Shown here: positions 33,342 to 42,436 of the stretch, piece after piece
Position numbering within the stretch: the stretch's first letter is position 1
Layout: each line of letters opens with the position of its first letter
Source of the DNA: Cytobacillus oceanisediminis 2691
GTDB lineage: Bacteria; Bacillota; Bacilli; Bacillales; Cytobacillaceae
DNA: 64,000 nucleotides
Assembly: GCF_000294775.2 (NCBI RefSeq)
Contig: NZ_CP015506.1
Location: 3,571,501-3,635,500, forward strand
Direction: 5' to 3'
Made by a program: the position numbers and the translations under genes
Notes under the pieces: generated by a model
Seen by the model: the letters and a program-made list of their open reading frames with translations, nothing else
What the model was told of the DNA's origin: nothing
Databases searched by the model: none

Positions 33342-33916
33342 TCCCCATTGCCTCCAAAGTCAACATCAGGTGCTTCGTTCGCCAGCGGATCCGCCCTAAA
33401 ATACTCTTTTTCATCAAAGCCGGTTATCCCTGCAACAATTGCACCCGGGAACCTTTTTACTTGTTTGTTATATACGGCAACCTGGTCGTTATAATCCTTT
33501 CGGGCAACCGAAATCCGATTTTCTGTGCCCGCAAGCTCGTCCATTAATTGGGTAAACTGCTTATCCGCTTTTAAATTTGGATAGTTCTCCACCACTACAA
33601 GCAGACGGCTCAAAGCGCTTGACAGCTCGGCGTTTGCAGCTGCTTCCTCTTCAGGGGACCCCGCTCCCGCCAATCTCGCACGAGCATCTGATATAGCCTG
33701 AATTGTCTCCTTCTCGTGAGCAGCATATCCCTTTACTGTATTTACCAGATTGGGAATCAAATCCAGCCTTCTCTGCAGCTGGTTCTCAATTTGAGAATAA
33801 GCCTGATCCACATTTTCCTCAGCACTTACAAACCTGTTATAACTGGACATCAGCATCATGCCTGCTATGACTACTGCCGCAATAACGGCAATTAAAACTC
33901 CCATACCTTTTTTCAT
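33338..33916 (-). CDS. lemA: LemA family membrane protein
   Basis: A single N-terminal membrane helix ([20 protein letters not shown]) is followed by the LemA helical bundle ([57 protein letters not shown]). ATG 33916 has AGGAG at eight bases; a GTG nine bases upstream is less well placed. It forms a lemA-TPM operon. The gene-free GCG array lies directly upstream. Confidence 0.9.
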   Translation of the reverse strand: MKKGMGVLIAVIAAVVIAGMMLMSSYNRFVSAEENVDQAYSQIENQLQRRLDLIPNLVNTVKGYAAHEKETIQAISDARARLAGAGSPEEEAAANAELSSALSRLLVVVENYPNLKADKQFTQLMDELAGTENRISVARKDYNDQVAVYNKQVKRFPGAIVAGITGFDEKEYFRADPLANEAPDVDFGGNGE

Positions 33917-34018
33917 TTGCGTCACTCCTGTTTCTAAGTTGTTTTGTCACTTGCATGGTATTTTTCCTTTTTGGGGTGAAAGTTAAACCTGGAGACTGGT
34001 TTGCTGATGTTGTTAAGC

Positions 34019-34680
34019 TCGCGCGGATTTGGATGATTTACGCGCGGCCGGGCTCCTTCTGCGCGGGGGGCACGTTTTTTTGCGCGGGTTTCCTTTTGTT
34101 TTGCGCGGGATTATTACTTTTGTGCGCGGATTTGCATGATTTACGCGCGACCGGGCTCCTTCTGCGCGGGGGCACGTTTTTTTGCGCGGGCTGGCTTCTG
34201 TTTTGCGCGCGATTATTACTTTTGTGCGCGGATTTGGATGATTTACGCGCGGGTGGGCTCCTTTTCTGCGCGGGGGCACGTTTTTTTGCGCGGGCTTCCT
34301 TCTGTTTTGTGCGGGATTAATACTTTTGTGCGCGGATTTGGATGATTTACGCGCGGCCAGGCTCTTTCTGCGCGGGGGGCACGTTTTATACGCGGCAGGC
34401 TTCAGGTTCGGGCGGATACATTACTTTAAAGCGCGAATTCTTGTAGGTTTCGTGCATATGACTTTTTACAATATCAAGAGTAATCGCGTAAATATCTTTC
34501 ATTATTGCTTCATGTCTGACTTATATTGCGTCTTCAGGACAGGTTATTGCACTGATCTTTTAATTTTTTGCGCTATCACAACGTTAATGCGTCTAACTTC
34601 CCATAATCGCGTCATCCAGCAGGTTATTCGAGCCTCCGTGTCTCTTTTTCGCGCTGCCTCCTTATCACAGTTGCGCCAAA
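34019..34680. repeat. Phased array of GCG-cored sites, about 21-bp period
   Basis: From 34021 to 34391, GCGCGG or a one-base variant recurs at 34021, 34042, 34061, 34082, 34103, 34124, 34145, 34164, 34184, 34205, 34226, 34247, 34268, 34288, 34309, 34330, 34351, 34370 and 34391. Five of these make a 102-104-bp higher-order unit (starts 34021, 34124, 34226, 34330). Further right the flanks diverge, but GCG-type cores still appear near 34411, 34431, 34485, 34528, 34570, 34589, 34609, 34651 and 34673. The surroundings are AT-rich. The open frames here are biased repeat translations, not genes. Confidence 0.85.
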
Positions 34681-34737
34681 CAATCCTTATAATACAACAA
34701 AAACCCGGAACCCATTCGGGCCCCGGTTCAAGTATGA

Positions 34738-35730
34738 TTATTTAATAAAATTGTTCGCAATCAGTTCACTGAATTCAGGTTTATCTTTCAGGAATTTTAA
34801 AGTGTAGGATGAATCTGCAAATTCCTGGATAGTGTCTGCATCTACATCGTAAGTGAACCCGATTCTTTCCCAGGCGCGGTTTACGACTTCTTTTTCCAGT
34901 TCCTGGCCAGTCACTTCTTTAATGTCTTTGATAGTAATTGCTTTTGCTTCTTCAGGATTTTCTTCGATAAATTTAACTGCATCTTTATGTGCATCAACGA
35001 TTTTCTGTACTTTTTCCGGGCTGTTCTTCACAGCATCACCAGTAGCAACCAATACTGATGCCGGAAGTGTTTCACCGAAAGATACTTCATCCCAGCCAAT
35101 TACGACTTCAGCGTTTGTTTCCTGTTCAATGACTGCTGCCCATGGTTCGGGAGCAACTGCAATATCGACTTTACCTGTTTTCAGCATACTTGCATATTGT
35201 GCAGGGTTGCCTGTCAAATGCTTCATGGTACCGCCAATGCGAGCTGAAGTGATGCCGGCTTCTTCAAGATATGTCTCATACTGGACATCATGTGTACAGC
35301 CCACGCCAGGTGTAATAAACGTTTTTCCCTGGAAGTCTTCAAGTGAGTTAATTTTTACTCCTTCTCTGGCAAGGACAACTGTTCCGCCAGTTGAGGCACC
35401 GGCGATAATTTTAACATCAGCTCCGGTTGAGAAGTTGTTCATTGCTGGTCCGGGTCCTACTAGTCCTGCATCAATATCGCCTGTTTTCAAGGCAGTCATG
35501 AATGAACCGCCTTCAGCAAACGTCTTATATTCTACCTTAGTACCATCGCCAAGCTGTTTCTCAAAATAGCCTTGATCTTTCGCAACCATTGCTGGCACAT
35601 GATTGATATTCGGGAAATAGCCGATGACAATCTTGTCTTCTCCTCCGCTGCTCTTCTCAGATGATCCGCATCCGGCAAGCAGCCCGGTGAAAGTAAATAA
35701 TATAGCAACCCATAAAATAGCCTTTTTCAT
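34738..35730 (-). CDS. ABC importer substrate-binding lipoprotein (SsuA/TauA type)
   Basis: A lipoprotein signal ends in the lipobox LLAGC near residue 20. The NMT1/SsuA fold follows (IVIGYFPNINHVPAMVAKDQ, GGSFMTALKTGDIDAGLVG, DIAVAPEPWAAVIEQ). It binds a small organic or inorganic anion: sulfonate, taurine and nitrate binders look alike. No monooxygenase gene (ssuD) is nearby, so the substrate stays open. It is last in a three-gene ATPase-permease-binding protein operon. Confidence 0.85.
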   Translation of the reverse strand: MKKAILWVAILFTFTGLLAGCGSSEKSSGGEDKIVIGYFPNINHVPAMVAKDQGYFEKQLGDGTKVEYKTFAEGGSFMTALKTGDIDAGLVGPGPAMNNFSTGADVKIIAGASTGGTVVLAREGVKINSLEDFQGKTFITPGVGCTHDVQYETYLEEAGITSARIGGTMKHLTGNPAQYASMLKTGKVDIAVAPEPWAAVIEQETNAEVVIGWDEVSFGETLPASVLVATGDAVKNSPEKVQKIVDAHKDAVKFIEENPEEAKAITIKDIKEVTGQELEKEVVNRAWERIGFTYDVDADTIQEFADSSYTLKFLKDKPEFSELIANNFIK

Positions 35731-35746
35731 TTATACCCCTCCAAAA

Positions 35747-36502
35747 TTAAGACTCAAGTCCCCATTTTTTTATGACTGATTTTTCAATGCGCTGGAATAT
35801 AAACTGGTCAACAATCATTCCGATAGCTCCAATAATAATCATGACACCGATTACGATGTCCATTCTTCCAAAGTCTGAAGCATATCGAAGTGTGTAGCCC
35901 AATCCTGGTCCTGTGCTTAAAAGCTCACCCGCCATCAATGCACGCCAGGCAAATGCCCAGGCAAGTCGTGAACCAGTGACAACGTATGGAATGGATGCCG
36001 GAAAGATGACTCTTGTGAATAAGTCAATTCCATTCGCTCCCATAGTCTGAGCTGCCTTGATATATAATGGAGAAACATTTTTTATGCCTGTTCGCATGTT
36101 CAGAGCCATTACAAATGTACCGCCAAGTATGGTTACAAAAATAACAGCCTTTTCATTTAATCCAAACCACATAATCGCGATCGGCAGCCATACGATGCTG
36201 GGAACACTTTGCAAGGCAAGGATGACTGCACCCAGTGTTTCATCAGCTGTTTTGGATTTTCCAAGGAGAATGCCAATCAATGTGCCAATGACAAGGCTGA
36301 TAGCCAGACCGACTGCGAGCCTCTTAAAACTGGCGATTAAATCATAAATGAGAGTTTTATCCTGAAACCCTTCAACAAGAGCACTGAATACACTGGAAAG
36401 GGAAGGGAAAATCAGAGGATGCCAAAGTTCAAGCCGTGACCCAATCTCCCAAAATGCAATGATGGCTGCAAAAAATATAATCCTTTTAATGGCTGTTTGC
36501 AT
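35747..36502 (-). CDS. ABC importer permease (SsuC/TauC type)
   Basis: A 251-aa inner membrane permease with six helices and the EAA loop around TMGANGIDLFTRVIFPASIP. It pairs with the ATPase and lipoprotein beside it. The frame begins at a GTG at 36517, but ATG 36502 is nine bases after AGTGAGG and is preferred. It overlaps the ATPase gene's end by 17 bases. Confidence 0.87.
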   Translation of the reverse strand: MQTAIKRIIFFAAIIAFWEIGSRLELWHPLIFPSLSSVFSALVEGFQDKTLIYDLIASFKRLAVGLAISLVIGTLIGILLGKSKTADETLGAVILALQSVPSIVWLPIAIMWFGLNEKAVIFVTILGGTFVMALNMRTGIKNVSPLYIKAAQTMGANGIDLFTRVIFPASIPYVVTGSRLAWAFAWRALMAGELLSTGPGLGYTLRYASDFGRMDIVIGVMIIIGAIGMIVDQFIFQRIEKSVIKKWGLES

Positions 36503-37274
36503 ATTGGAGTTCCTCACTTATAACTTTATCAATTTCCTTCTTCAGGTATTTCATAATGTGGTCTTCAATCTCGAGCATTTCTTTTTTGTGTTCTTCACGG
36601 GGTCTGGGTATATCAACCGTTATATCCTGTAAAATGATTCCCGGCTTTGTTCCCATAACAATGATTCGATCTGACAGTTTAATAGATTCTGAGATGCTAT
36701 GAGTAACAAAAAGAATGGTTTTCTTCGTCTCAGTCCAAATGTTTTCCAGCTGTCCGTGCAGACGCGAACGGGTCTGTTCATCAAGAGCTCCGAATGGTTC
36801 ATCCATTAAGAGTGTTTCCGGGTTCATCGCAAGTGCTCTCGCGATCGCCACCCTCTGCTGCATTCCTCCAGAAAGTTCATGAGGATAATGGGATATATAT
36901 TTTCCCAGCTGAACCATTTGCAGATACTTAAGTGCTGTTTCCTCTGCATCTTTCTTCTTCATTTCTTTTTTCAGCGGAAACGTGACATTTTCCATGACTG
37001 TCAGCCAAGGGAATAAGGCTGCCTGCTGGAACACCATTCCCCTGTCTTTTCCGGGCTTTGTTATGGCTTTGCCATCGATTTGAATGTGGCCTGAAGTTGT
37101 TTTAGTCAGCCCTGCGACGATTGAAAGAAGTGTTGACTTTCCGCATCCTGAAGGGCCTAAAATTGAAACAAACTGGCCTTTCTCAATGGATAAATTAATA
37201 TCTTTCAAGACGTCAACAGGACGATTTTCTTTATCGCTATATTGTTTATTCACATCGTTTATCTCAATGAACAT
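36486..37274 (-). CDS. ABC importer ATPase (SsuB/TauB type)
   Basis: A 262-aa ATP-binding subunit: Walker A GPSGCGKST, Q-loop VFQQAALFPW, signature LSGGMQQRVAIARA, Walker B TLLMDEPFGALD and switch His in LFVTHSISES. The family energises sulfonate, taurine, nitrate or thiamine-precursor uptake. ATG 37274 lies eight bases after AGGTGAT; the frame extends to a GTG inside that site. It is the first gene of the operon, behind a near-consensus promoter. Confidence 0.9.
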   Translation of the reverse strand: MFIEINDVNKQYSDKENRPVDVLKDINLSIEKGQFVSILGPSGCGKSTLLSIVAGLTKTTSGHIQIDGKAITKPGKDRGMVFQQAALFPWLTVMENVTFPLKKEMKKKDAEETALKYLQMVQLGKYISHYPHELSGGMQQRVAIARALAMNPETLLMDEPFGALDEQTRSRLHGQLENIWTETKKTILFVTHSISESIKLSDRIIVMGTKPGIILQDITVDIPRPREEHKKEMLEIEDHIMKYLKKEIDKVISEELQYANSH

Positions 37275-37317
37275 TTTAAAAATCACCTATTCCTATAAAT
37301 CTCATTAATTTACTCGG

Positions 37318-37355
37318 ATTACTTGTAATTATAAAGTATTCACCTTGCATGTCAA
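37318..37355 (-). promoter_or_regulatory. Sigma-A promoter and dyad of the ABC importer
   Basis: Read on the minus strand, TTGACA (37350-37355) and TATAAT (37328-37333) are both perfect, with a 16-bp spacer. ATTAC-TT-GTAAT (37318-37329) is a perfect dyad overlapping the -10 and start, a plausible repressor site. Confidence 0.8.
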
Positions 37356-37395
37356 CCATTACAATAAATATTTTTAAAATTAGGCTTAATCAAAT

Positions 37396-37424
37396 AAAAA
37401 GCCTCCTCCATCAAGGAGAAAGCT
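37396..37424 (-). terminator. Terminator of the trp operon
   Basis: AGCTTTCTCC pairs with GGAGGAGGCT over ten positions including G-U pairs, with a 5-base loop and T5 on the minus strand, just after trpA. Confidence 0.8.
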
Positions 37425-37430
37425 ATTGTT

Positions 37431-38216
37431 TCACAATTTAATTTCTTCTATTTTAGATGAAGCGATCAGCTCTTCAATCTTTGCTAACTCACCGCTTTGA
37501 AAAAGTTCTATGATCTTGCTTCCAACGATTACCCCGTCACAATGCTGATTCATTTCTTTTACATGCTCTGGTTCAGAAATTCCGAAGCCGGCCAATACTG
37601 GTATCGGACTTACATCTCTAACCTTCTCCAAATGCTTTCCAAGCTCATCTTTAAATTCTTTTCTTGCCCCAGTGATGCCATTAACCGTTACAGCGTATAG
37701 GAAGCCTTTCCCTTTAGCTGCAATCGCCTCTATGCGCTCCAATGGACTGGTTAAGGTCACAAGGCGGATAATTTCGATTCCAGATCTTTCTGCAATTGGT
37801 GCAATGATCTCCTCTTCCTCTGCAGGAAGATCAGGGATTATTAAGCCGTCTACCCCTGACCTGGAGGCATCAGAAATAAAGTTGCCAATGCCATAGGCCA
37901 TGATCGGATTCATGTATGTCATAAAGATCAGCGGGATGTGAACAATAGGCCGGATTTCCGCAATTTTAGCTAAGACCCCTCTAAGGGTTGTTCCGGCTTC
38001 TAATGCTCGAATGCCAGCCTGCTGGATGACTGGGCCATCTGCAACCGGATCCGAAAACGGAATCCCAATTTCAATGGCAGTTGCTCCCGCTTTTTCAAGG
38101 AATGTGATTTTCTCGGCCAGTGTCTCTAAGCCTCCGTCCCCAGCCATTATATATGGCACAAATGCTTTTTCTTTGTTTTGCTTAAGGCTCTGAAAAACTT
38201 TTTCAACCCGGTTCAT
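37431..38216 (-). CDS. trpA: Tryptophan synthase alpha subunit
   Basis: It cleaves indole-3-glycerol phosphate to indole for the beta subunit. The catalytic Glu and Asp are in [16 protein letters not shown]. The phosphate-binding glycine loops VLAGFGISE and GVIVGSKI are intact. At 261 aa it is the normal length. It overlaps trpB by four bases (ATGA) and is the last gene of the operon. Confidence 0.95.
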   Translation of the reverse strand: MNRVEKVFQSLKQNKEKAFVPYIMAGDGGLETLAEKITFLEKAGATAIEIGIPFSDPVADGPVIQQAGIRALEAGTTLRGVLAKIAEIRPIVHIPLIFMTYMNPIMAYGIGNFISDASRSGVDGLIIPDLPAEEEEIIAPIAERSGIEIIRLVTLTSPLERIEAIAAKGKGFLYAVTVNGITGARKEFKDELGKHLEKVRDVSPIPVLAGFGISEPEHVKEMNQHCDGVIVGSKIIELFQSGELAKIEELIASSKIEEIKL

Positions 38217-39418
38217 TGTCCTTTCCCTCCTAATCTTGCTCTTACAGTTTCTACATCTTTATCGCCTCTGCCAGATAAACAGATGACAAGGCCTTCGTCT
38301 TTTTTCATTTGCGGGGCAAGCTTTAATGCATAGGCTACGGCATGGGAGCTTTCCAGCGCAGGGATAATGCCTTCCAGTTTGCATAAAAGCTTTAATGCAT
38401 CAAGCGCCTCATCGTCTGTAATGGATTCATACTCGGCTCTTCCGCTGTCTTTCAGATAGCTGTGTTCCGGCCCAACTCCTGGATAATCAAGGCCAGCTGA
38501 GATGGAATGAGCCTCCTGAATTTGACCGTGTTCGTCCTGCAGCAAATACATTAATGCTCCATGAAGAACTCCAGGAGTTCCTTTTGTTAAAGAAGCAGCG
38601 TGCTTATCTGTATCTGTACCCAAACCAGCTGCTTCAACCCCAACCATGCGGACCGTATCATCTTTAATGAAAGGATAAAACATGCCCATTGAATTGCTTC
38701 CGCCTCCAATGCAAGCCACAACTGCATCAGGGAGTTTACCTTCTTTTTCAAGGTATTGCTTCTTCGTCTCATTTCCGATAACACTCTGAAAATCCCGTAC
38801 AATCATAGGAAAAGGATGTGGTCCCATCACAGAACCAAGGATGTAATGTGTATCCTCGACATTTGTCACCCAGTAGCGGAGTGCTTCGTTGACTGCATCT
38901 TTTAAGGTGGCACTTCCCGATTGTACCCCTACAACCTTCGCTCCAAGCAGTTCCATTCTGAATACGTTCAGCTGCTGTCTCCTGATGTCCTCTTCACCCA
39001 TAAAAATAATGCATTCAAGATTTAAAAGCGCACATGCAGTTGCTGTTGCGACTCCATGCTGCCCTGCACCCGTTTCAGCTACTATTTTTCTTTTTCCCAT
39101 TCGCAGCGCCAATAGAGCCTGGCCCAGTGAGTTGTTTATTTTATGGGCACCTGTATGATTCAAATCTTCTCTTTTAAGATAGACCTTCGCACCGCCGGCA
39201 TAATTTGTGAGGTTCTCAGCAAAATAAAGAGGAGTTTCCCGTCCGACATAGTCTTTCAGCAAAGCCTTCAGTTCTTTCTGAAAACTTTCATCGGCTTGAG
39301 CTTTCTTATACTCCTCTTCCAATTCAAGAATGGCCTGCATAAGTGTCTCCGGCACATACCTTCCTCCAAAATCCCCGAAATGACCTCGTTCATCAGGCAA
39401 TGTATAAGCTGTGTTCAT
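38213..39418 (-). CDS. trpB: Tryptophan synthase beta subunit
   Basis: It condenses indole with serine using PLP. The PLP lysine is in [11 protein letters not shown] and the phosphate loop is [10 protein letters not shown]. The N-terminus [20 protein letters not shown] is typical. ATG 39418 follows GAGGGAGG; an in-frame ATG 24 bases earlier lies within trpF. It overlaps trpF by four bases. The length is 401 aa. Confidence 0.95.
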   Translation of the reverse strand: MNTAYTLPDERGHFGDFGGRYVPETLMQAILELEEEYKKAQADESFQKELKALLKDYVGRETPLYFAENLTNYAGGAKVYLKREDLNHTGAHKINNSLGQALLALRMGKRKIVAETGAGQHGVATATACALLNLECIIFMGEEDIRRQQLNVFRMELLGAKVVGVQSGSATLKDAVNEALRYWVTNVEDTHYILGSVMGPHPFPMIVRDFQSVIGNETKKQYLEKEGKLPDAVVACIGGGSNSMGMFYPFIKDDTVRMVGVEAAGLGTDTDKHAASLTKGTPGVLHGALMYLLQDEHGQIQEAHSISAGLDYPGVGPEHSYLKDSGRAEYESITDDEALDALKLLCKLEGIIPALESSHAVAYALKLAPQMKKDEGLVICLSGRGDKDVETVRARLGGKGQ

Positions 39419-40035
39419 TTTACTTCCTCCCTCTCCACACATTTAGCGTTTTCTATGAATCTTTTTATTTTCTCCGGATCTTTCTTCCCTTCAGTCTCAA
39501 CCCCGCTGCTTACATCAACCATATAAGGATTGGCTGCTTTAATTCCTTCCCCCACATTTTCAGGATTGAGCCCCCCAGCAAGGATCATTTTTTTGTCCTG
39601 CAATGGTTTATTTAAAATCGACCAATCAAAAGATACCCCGTTGCCCCCCCGATATTTTCCTTTCGGACTATCAAGAAGAATGTATTCGCATGAAAATTCA
39701 TCTAATTGAGATAAATCATCTGGTGAACCTACACTCAAAGCTTTTATAACCGGAAGAGAAAATGAGCTGCAAAATTCCGGCGTTTCATCTCCGTGCAGCT
39801 GAATGACATTGATCCCTGAAACATTTGCTATTTCTTCAATGGTCGCTTTCGTTTCATTTACAAACACTCCGACTTTTAAAACTTCTCCGGGAAGCTCTCT
39901 GATTATCTCCCCTGCTGCCTCAGGATTAATTTTTCTTTTGCTTTCTGCAAAAACAAATCCCAGGGCATCAGCCCCGTTTTCAATAGCAAAAAGTGCCGTG
40001 CTGATATCCCTGATTCCGCAAATCTTCACCTTCAT
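39415..40035 (-). CDS. trpF: Phosphoribosylanthranilate isomerase
   Basis: A 206-aa TIM-barrel isomerase. The catalytic Cys is in [10 protein letters not shown] and the Asp in [26 protein letters not shown] and VDVSSGVET form the phosphate site. It is fused to neither trpC nor trpB here, and it overlaps both neighbours by four bases, so translation of trpC, trpF and trpB is chained. Confidence 0.95.
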   Translation of the reverse strand: MKVKICGIRDISTALFAIENGADALGFVFAESKRKINPEAAGEIIRELPGEVLKVGVFVNETKATIEEIANVSGINVIQLHGDETPEFCSSFSLPVIKALSVGSPDDLSQLDEFSCEYILLDSPKGKYRGGNGVSFDWSILNKPLQDKKMILAGGLNPENVGEGIKAANPYMVDVSSGVETEGKKDPEKIKRFIENAKCVEREEVK

Positions 40036-40826
40036 TGTCTGACAGCCCCCTGCAAAGGAATCTTCATGGCCTTCAAAAGCCCTTCCAGATTATCTGCTTT
40101 CATGAATGCTTCTCCGACAAGAATGGCGTTTGCTCCTGCTGCAATTACACGCCGCACATCGTCTTCCGACTTAATCCCGCTTTCACTGATCAGGAATTTC
40201 CCCGCATTCTTTATTAGCGGGGCAAGTTTTTCTGTTACACCAAGGTCTACTTCGAAAGTTTTTAAATTTCGGTTGTTGACTCCGATCAGCTGTGCACCGG
40301 TTCTTAGAGCTATTTCCAGTTCTTCTTCATTATGAACCTCCATTAATACCTCAAGGCCTTCACTTTCAGCAAAATCGAAAAGCTCTTGAAGCCGTTCAGC
40401 TTCCATTGCAGCAGCAATGAGTAAAATTAGGTTTGCCCCTGATGCTTTTGCTTTTAATACTTGCACCTCGTCTATAATGAAGTCTTTGCAAAGGATAGGC
40501 AGGTCGACTGTCTCTCTGACAGCTGACAGATCAGCGAAGCTGCCTTTAAAAAACCTATTGTCTGTTAAAACGGAAATGGCATCGGCACCATACTTTTTAT
40601 AAAATAATGCCTGATCTTTCGGATTTTGTCCGGTATTTATATCACCTTTTGAAGGTGAGGCTCTTTTGAATTCCGCAATCACAGCCAGTTCACTGCCTGA
40701 TGCAAGCTTGTTAATAAAGGAGCGTTTATACATGGTTTCTCCTATTTGAAAATATTCCTTTTCCTTCTGCAGTACGATGACTTCTTTTCTTTTTTCAGCC
40801 AGTATTTGATCTAGAATTGTTCCCAT
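40032..40826 (-). CDS. trpC: Indole-3-glycerol-phosphate synthase
   Basis: A 264-aa TIM barrel. Key residues are visible in AEFKRASPSKGDI, LCKDFIIDEVQ, EVHNEEELE, VNNRNLKTF, SESGIKS and ILVGEAFMK. The start ATG 40826 lies one base after the trpD stop. It takes the product of TrpF and passes indole-3-glycerol phosphate to TrpA. Confidence 0.95.
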   Translation of the reverse strand: MGTILDQILAEKRKEVIVLQKEKEYFQIGETMYKRSFINKLASGSELAVIAEFKRASPSKGDINTGQNPKDQALFYKKYGADAISVLTDNRFFKGSFADLSAVRETVDLPILCKDFIIDEVQVLKAKASGANLILLIAAAMEAERLQELFDFAESEGLEVLMEVHNEEELEIALRTGAQLIGVNNRNLKTFEVDLGVTEKLAPLIKNAGKFLISESGIKSEDDVRRVIAAGANAILVGEAFMKADNLEGLLKAMKIPLQGAVRQ

Positions 40827-40827
40827 C

Positions 40828-41853
40828 TTATATCACCTCTTTATGGACGCTTTTACTTGCTTCAATTAACCTATGCAGTTTTTCTAATGCAGCACCTGAA
40901 TCTATGCTTTCTTTGGCTAAATTTATCCCGCCATGAATTGTTTCTGCCTTGCCTCCTGTAAAGATGCCAATCCCGGCGTTAAGAAGGACCGTGTCTCTTC
41001 TTGCTCCCTTCTCCCCCTTTAGGACACTTAGGAGTATTTCAGCATTTTCCCTGGAATCTCCGCCTCTGATCGCATCATTGCTGCTAACCGATAGGCCAAC
41101 TTCCTCTGGATGAAGAACCTTTTTCGTTACCTTGCCGTTATTAAGAATGGCCAGGTGATTTTCCCCCTGTAAGGATGCTTCATCCATAAACCCTGCACCA
41201 TTTAAAACAACTGCCCGTTTTCTTCCCAAAGCTTTTAACACCTCTGCAAACATTTCAATATAATCTCTCCGGTAGATCCCGAGAAGCTGATGATCAAGTT
41301 CAACCGGATTGGTTAAAGGTCCTATTAAATTGAAAGTTGTAGGTATTCTCAGGTCCCTGCGTACTTTCATGATTCTTTTAATATTCGGATGGACATGAGG
41401 TGCGAATAGAAAGGCTATCCCAATTTCCTCCAGAATTTCCTCCGTGCGCTCAGGCGAGTAATCCAAGTTTATTCCCAAATGTTCCAGTACATCGGCACTG
41501 CCTGTTTTGCTGGATACACTTCTATTGCCATGCTTGGCAACAGAAATTCCTGCTCCTGCAATCACAAAGGCCGAAGTAGAACTGATATTAAAGCTGCTTG
41601 AGCCATCTCCTCCTGTACCGCAATTATCCAAAACATTAGGAATTTTCTTGCTAAATGTAAGGGATTTATCCCGCATTGCTTTTACGATGCCTGCAATTTC
41701 TTCAACTGTTTCCCCTTTTGTTTTAAGGCTCACCATAAATGCCGCAATCTCACTGTCCGTCACATCATTGGCAAATAAATTGTCCATCGCTTCCTTCATT
41801 TCTGCCTCTGTTAATGACTCGCGATCAGATAACCTCTGCAGTATAGTTTTCAT
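40828..41853 (-). CDS. trpD: Anthranilate phosphoribosyltransferase
   Basis: It transfers ribose-5-phosphate from PRPP to anthranilate. PRPP-binding GTGGDG is in LDNCGTGGDGSSSFNIS, and KHGNRSVSSKTGSADVLE is the anthranilate-side signature. ATG 41853 follows GGGAGGGAG; the longer frame lies in trpG. It overlaps trpG by 29 bases. The length is 341 aa. Confidence 0.95.
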   Translation of the reverse strand: MKTILQRLSDRESLTEAEMKEAMDNLFANDVTDSEIAAFMVSLKTKGETVEEIAGIVKAMRDKSLTFSKKIPNVLDNCGTGGDGSSSFNISSTSAFVIAGAGISVAKHGNRSVSSKTGSADVLEHLGINLDYSPERTEEILEEIGIAFLFAPHVHPNIKRIMKVRRDLRIPTTFNLIGPLTNPVELDHQLLGIYRRDYIEMFAEVLKALGRKRAVVLNGAGFMDEASLQGENHLAILNNGKVTKKVLHPEEVGLSVSSNDAIRGGDSRENAEILLSVLKGEKGARRDTVLLNAGIGIFTGGKAETIHGGINLAKESIDSGAALEKLHRLIEASKSVHKEVI

Positions 41854-42436
41854 CGTTTTTCTCCCTCCCGATAGTTTGTAAAAAGTTTTCCAAAATCTTT
41901 TTTCCAAGGCCTGTTCCTACAGACTCCGGATGGAATTGCAAACCGTATAAAGGATAATCTTCATGCTTGATTGCCATTATTTCATTATCATCCATTGATC
42001 TTGCCAAAACCTTAAAACTGCCAGGCAATGTTCCCGACTTAATTATTAAGGAATGATAACGCATGATATGGATCGGCTGCGGCATGTATTGAAAAAGCTG
42101 TGATCCGTTATGCTTCAGGTTAGACACCTTGCCATGCATAATTCTCTTGGCTTTTTCAATCTTTGCCCCAAAGGCATAGCCGATTGCCTGATGGCCAAGG
42201 CAAATGCCCAGGATAGGGAGCTTCCTGTAAAATTGCTGAATAACATCAACAATAACTCCAGCTTGTTCAGGCCGTCCCGGTCCAGGTGATAGAACAATGG
42301 CTTCAGGATTTAATTTTTCAATATCTTCGATTGTTATTTGATCATTCCTTACAACTTTAATTTCTTGTCCCAGTTCACCCAGATACTGATAAAGGTTAAA
42401 TGTAAATGAATCATAATTATCAATCAGCAGAATCAT
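41825..42436 (-). CDS. trpG: Anthranilate synthase glutamine amidotransferase
   Basis: A class I amidotransferase of 203 aa that supplies ammonia to TrpE. The catalytic Cys is in PILGICLGHQAIGY and the His-Glu pair in YGLQFHPES. SPGPGRPEQAG is the oxyanion region. Because it sits inside the trp operon, unlike the folate-operon pabA that serves both pathways in B. subtilis, it is likely dedicated to tryptophan, though dual use is possible. It overlaps trpE by four bases. Confidence 0.93.
   Translation of the reverse strand: MILLIDNYDSFTFNLYQYLGELGQEIKVVRNDQITIEDIEKLNPEAIVLSPGPGRPEQAGVIVDVIQQFYRKLPILGICLGHQAIGYAFGAKIEKAKRIMHGKVSNLKHNGSQLFQYMPQPIHIMRYHSLIIKSGTLPGSFKVLARSMDDNEIMAIKHEDYPLYGLQFHPESVGTGLGKKILENFLQTIGREKNDENYTAEVI

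Noticed and set aside
34013..34345. Arg- and Cys-rich open frames of 69-121 residues over the GCG array
   Set aside because: They arise from repeat translation on both strands, have no ribosome sites and show no family resemblance.
34019..34400. CRISPR array
   Set aside because: The repeated core is only about 6 bp with 15-bp gaps, the higher-order unit is 103 bp, and no cas genes are in the window.
34853..35569. 238-residue plus-strand frame antisense to the SsuA-type gene
   Set aside because: A shadow of the lipoprotein gene, with no ribosome site or known motif.
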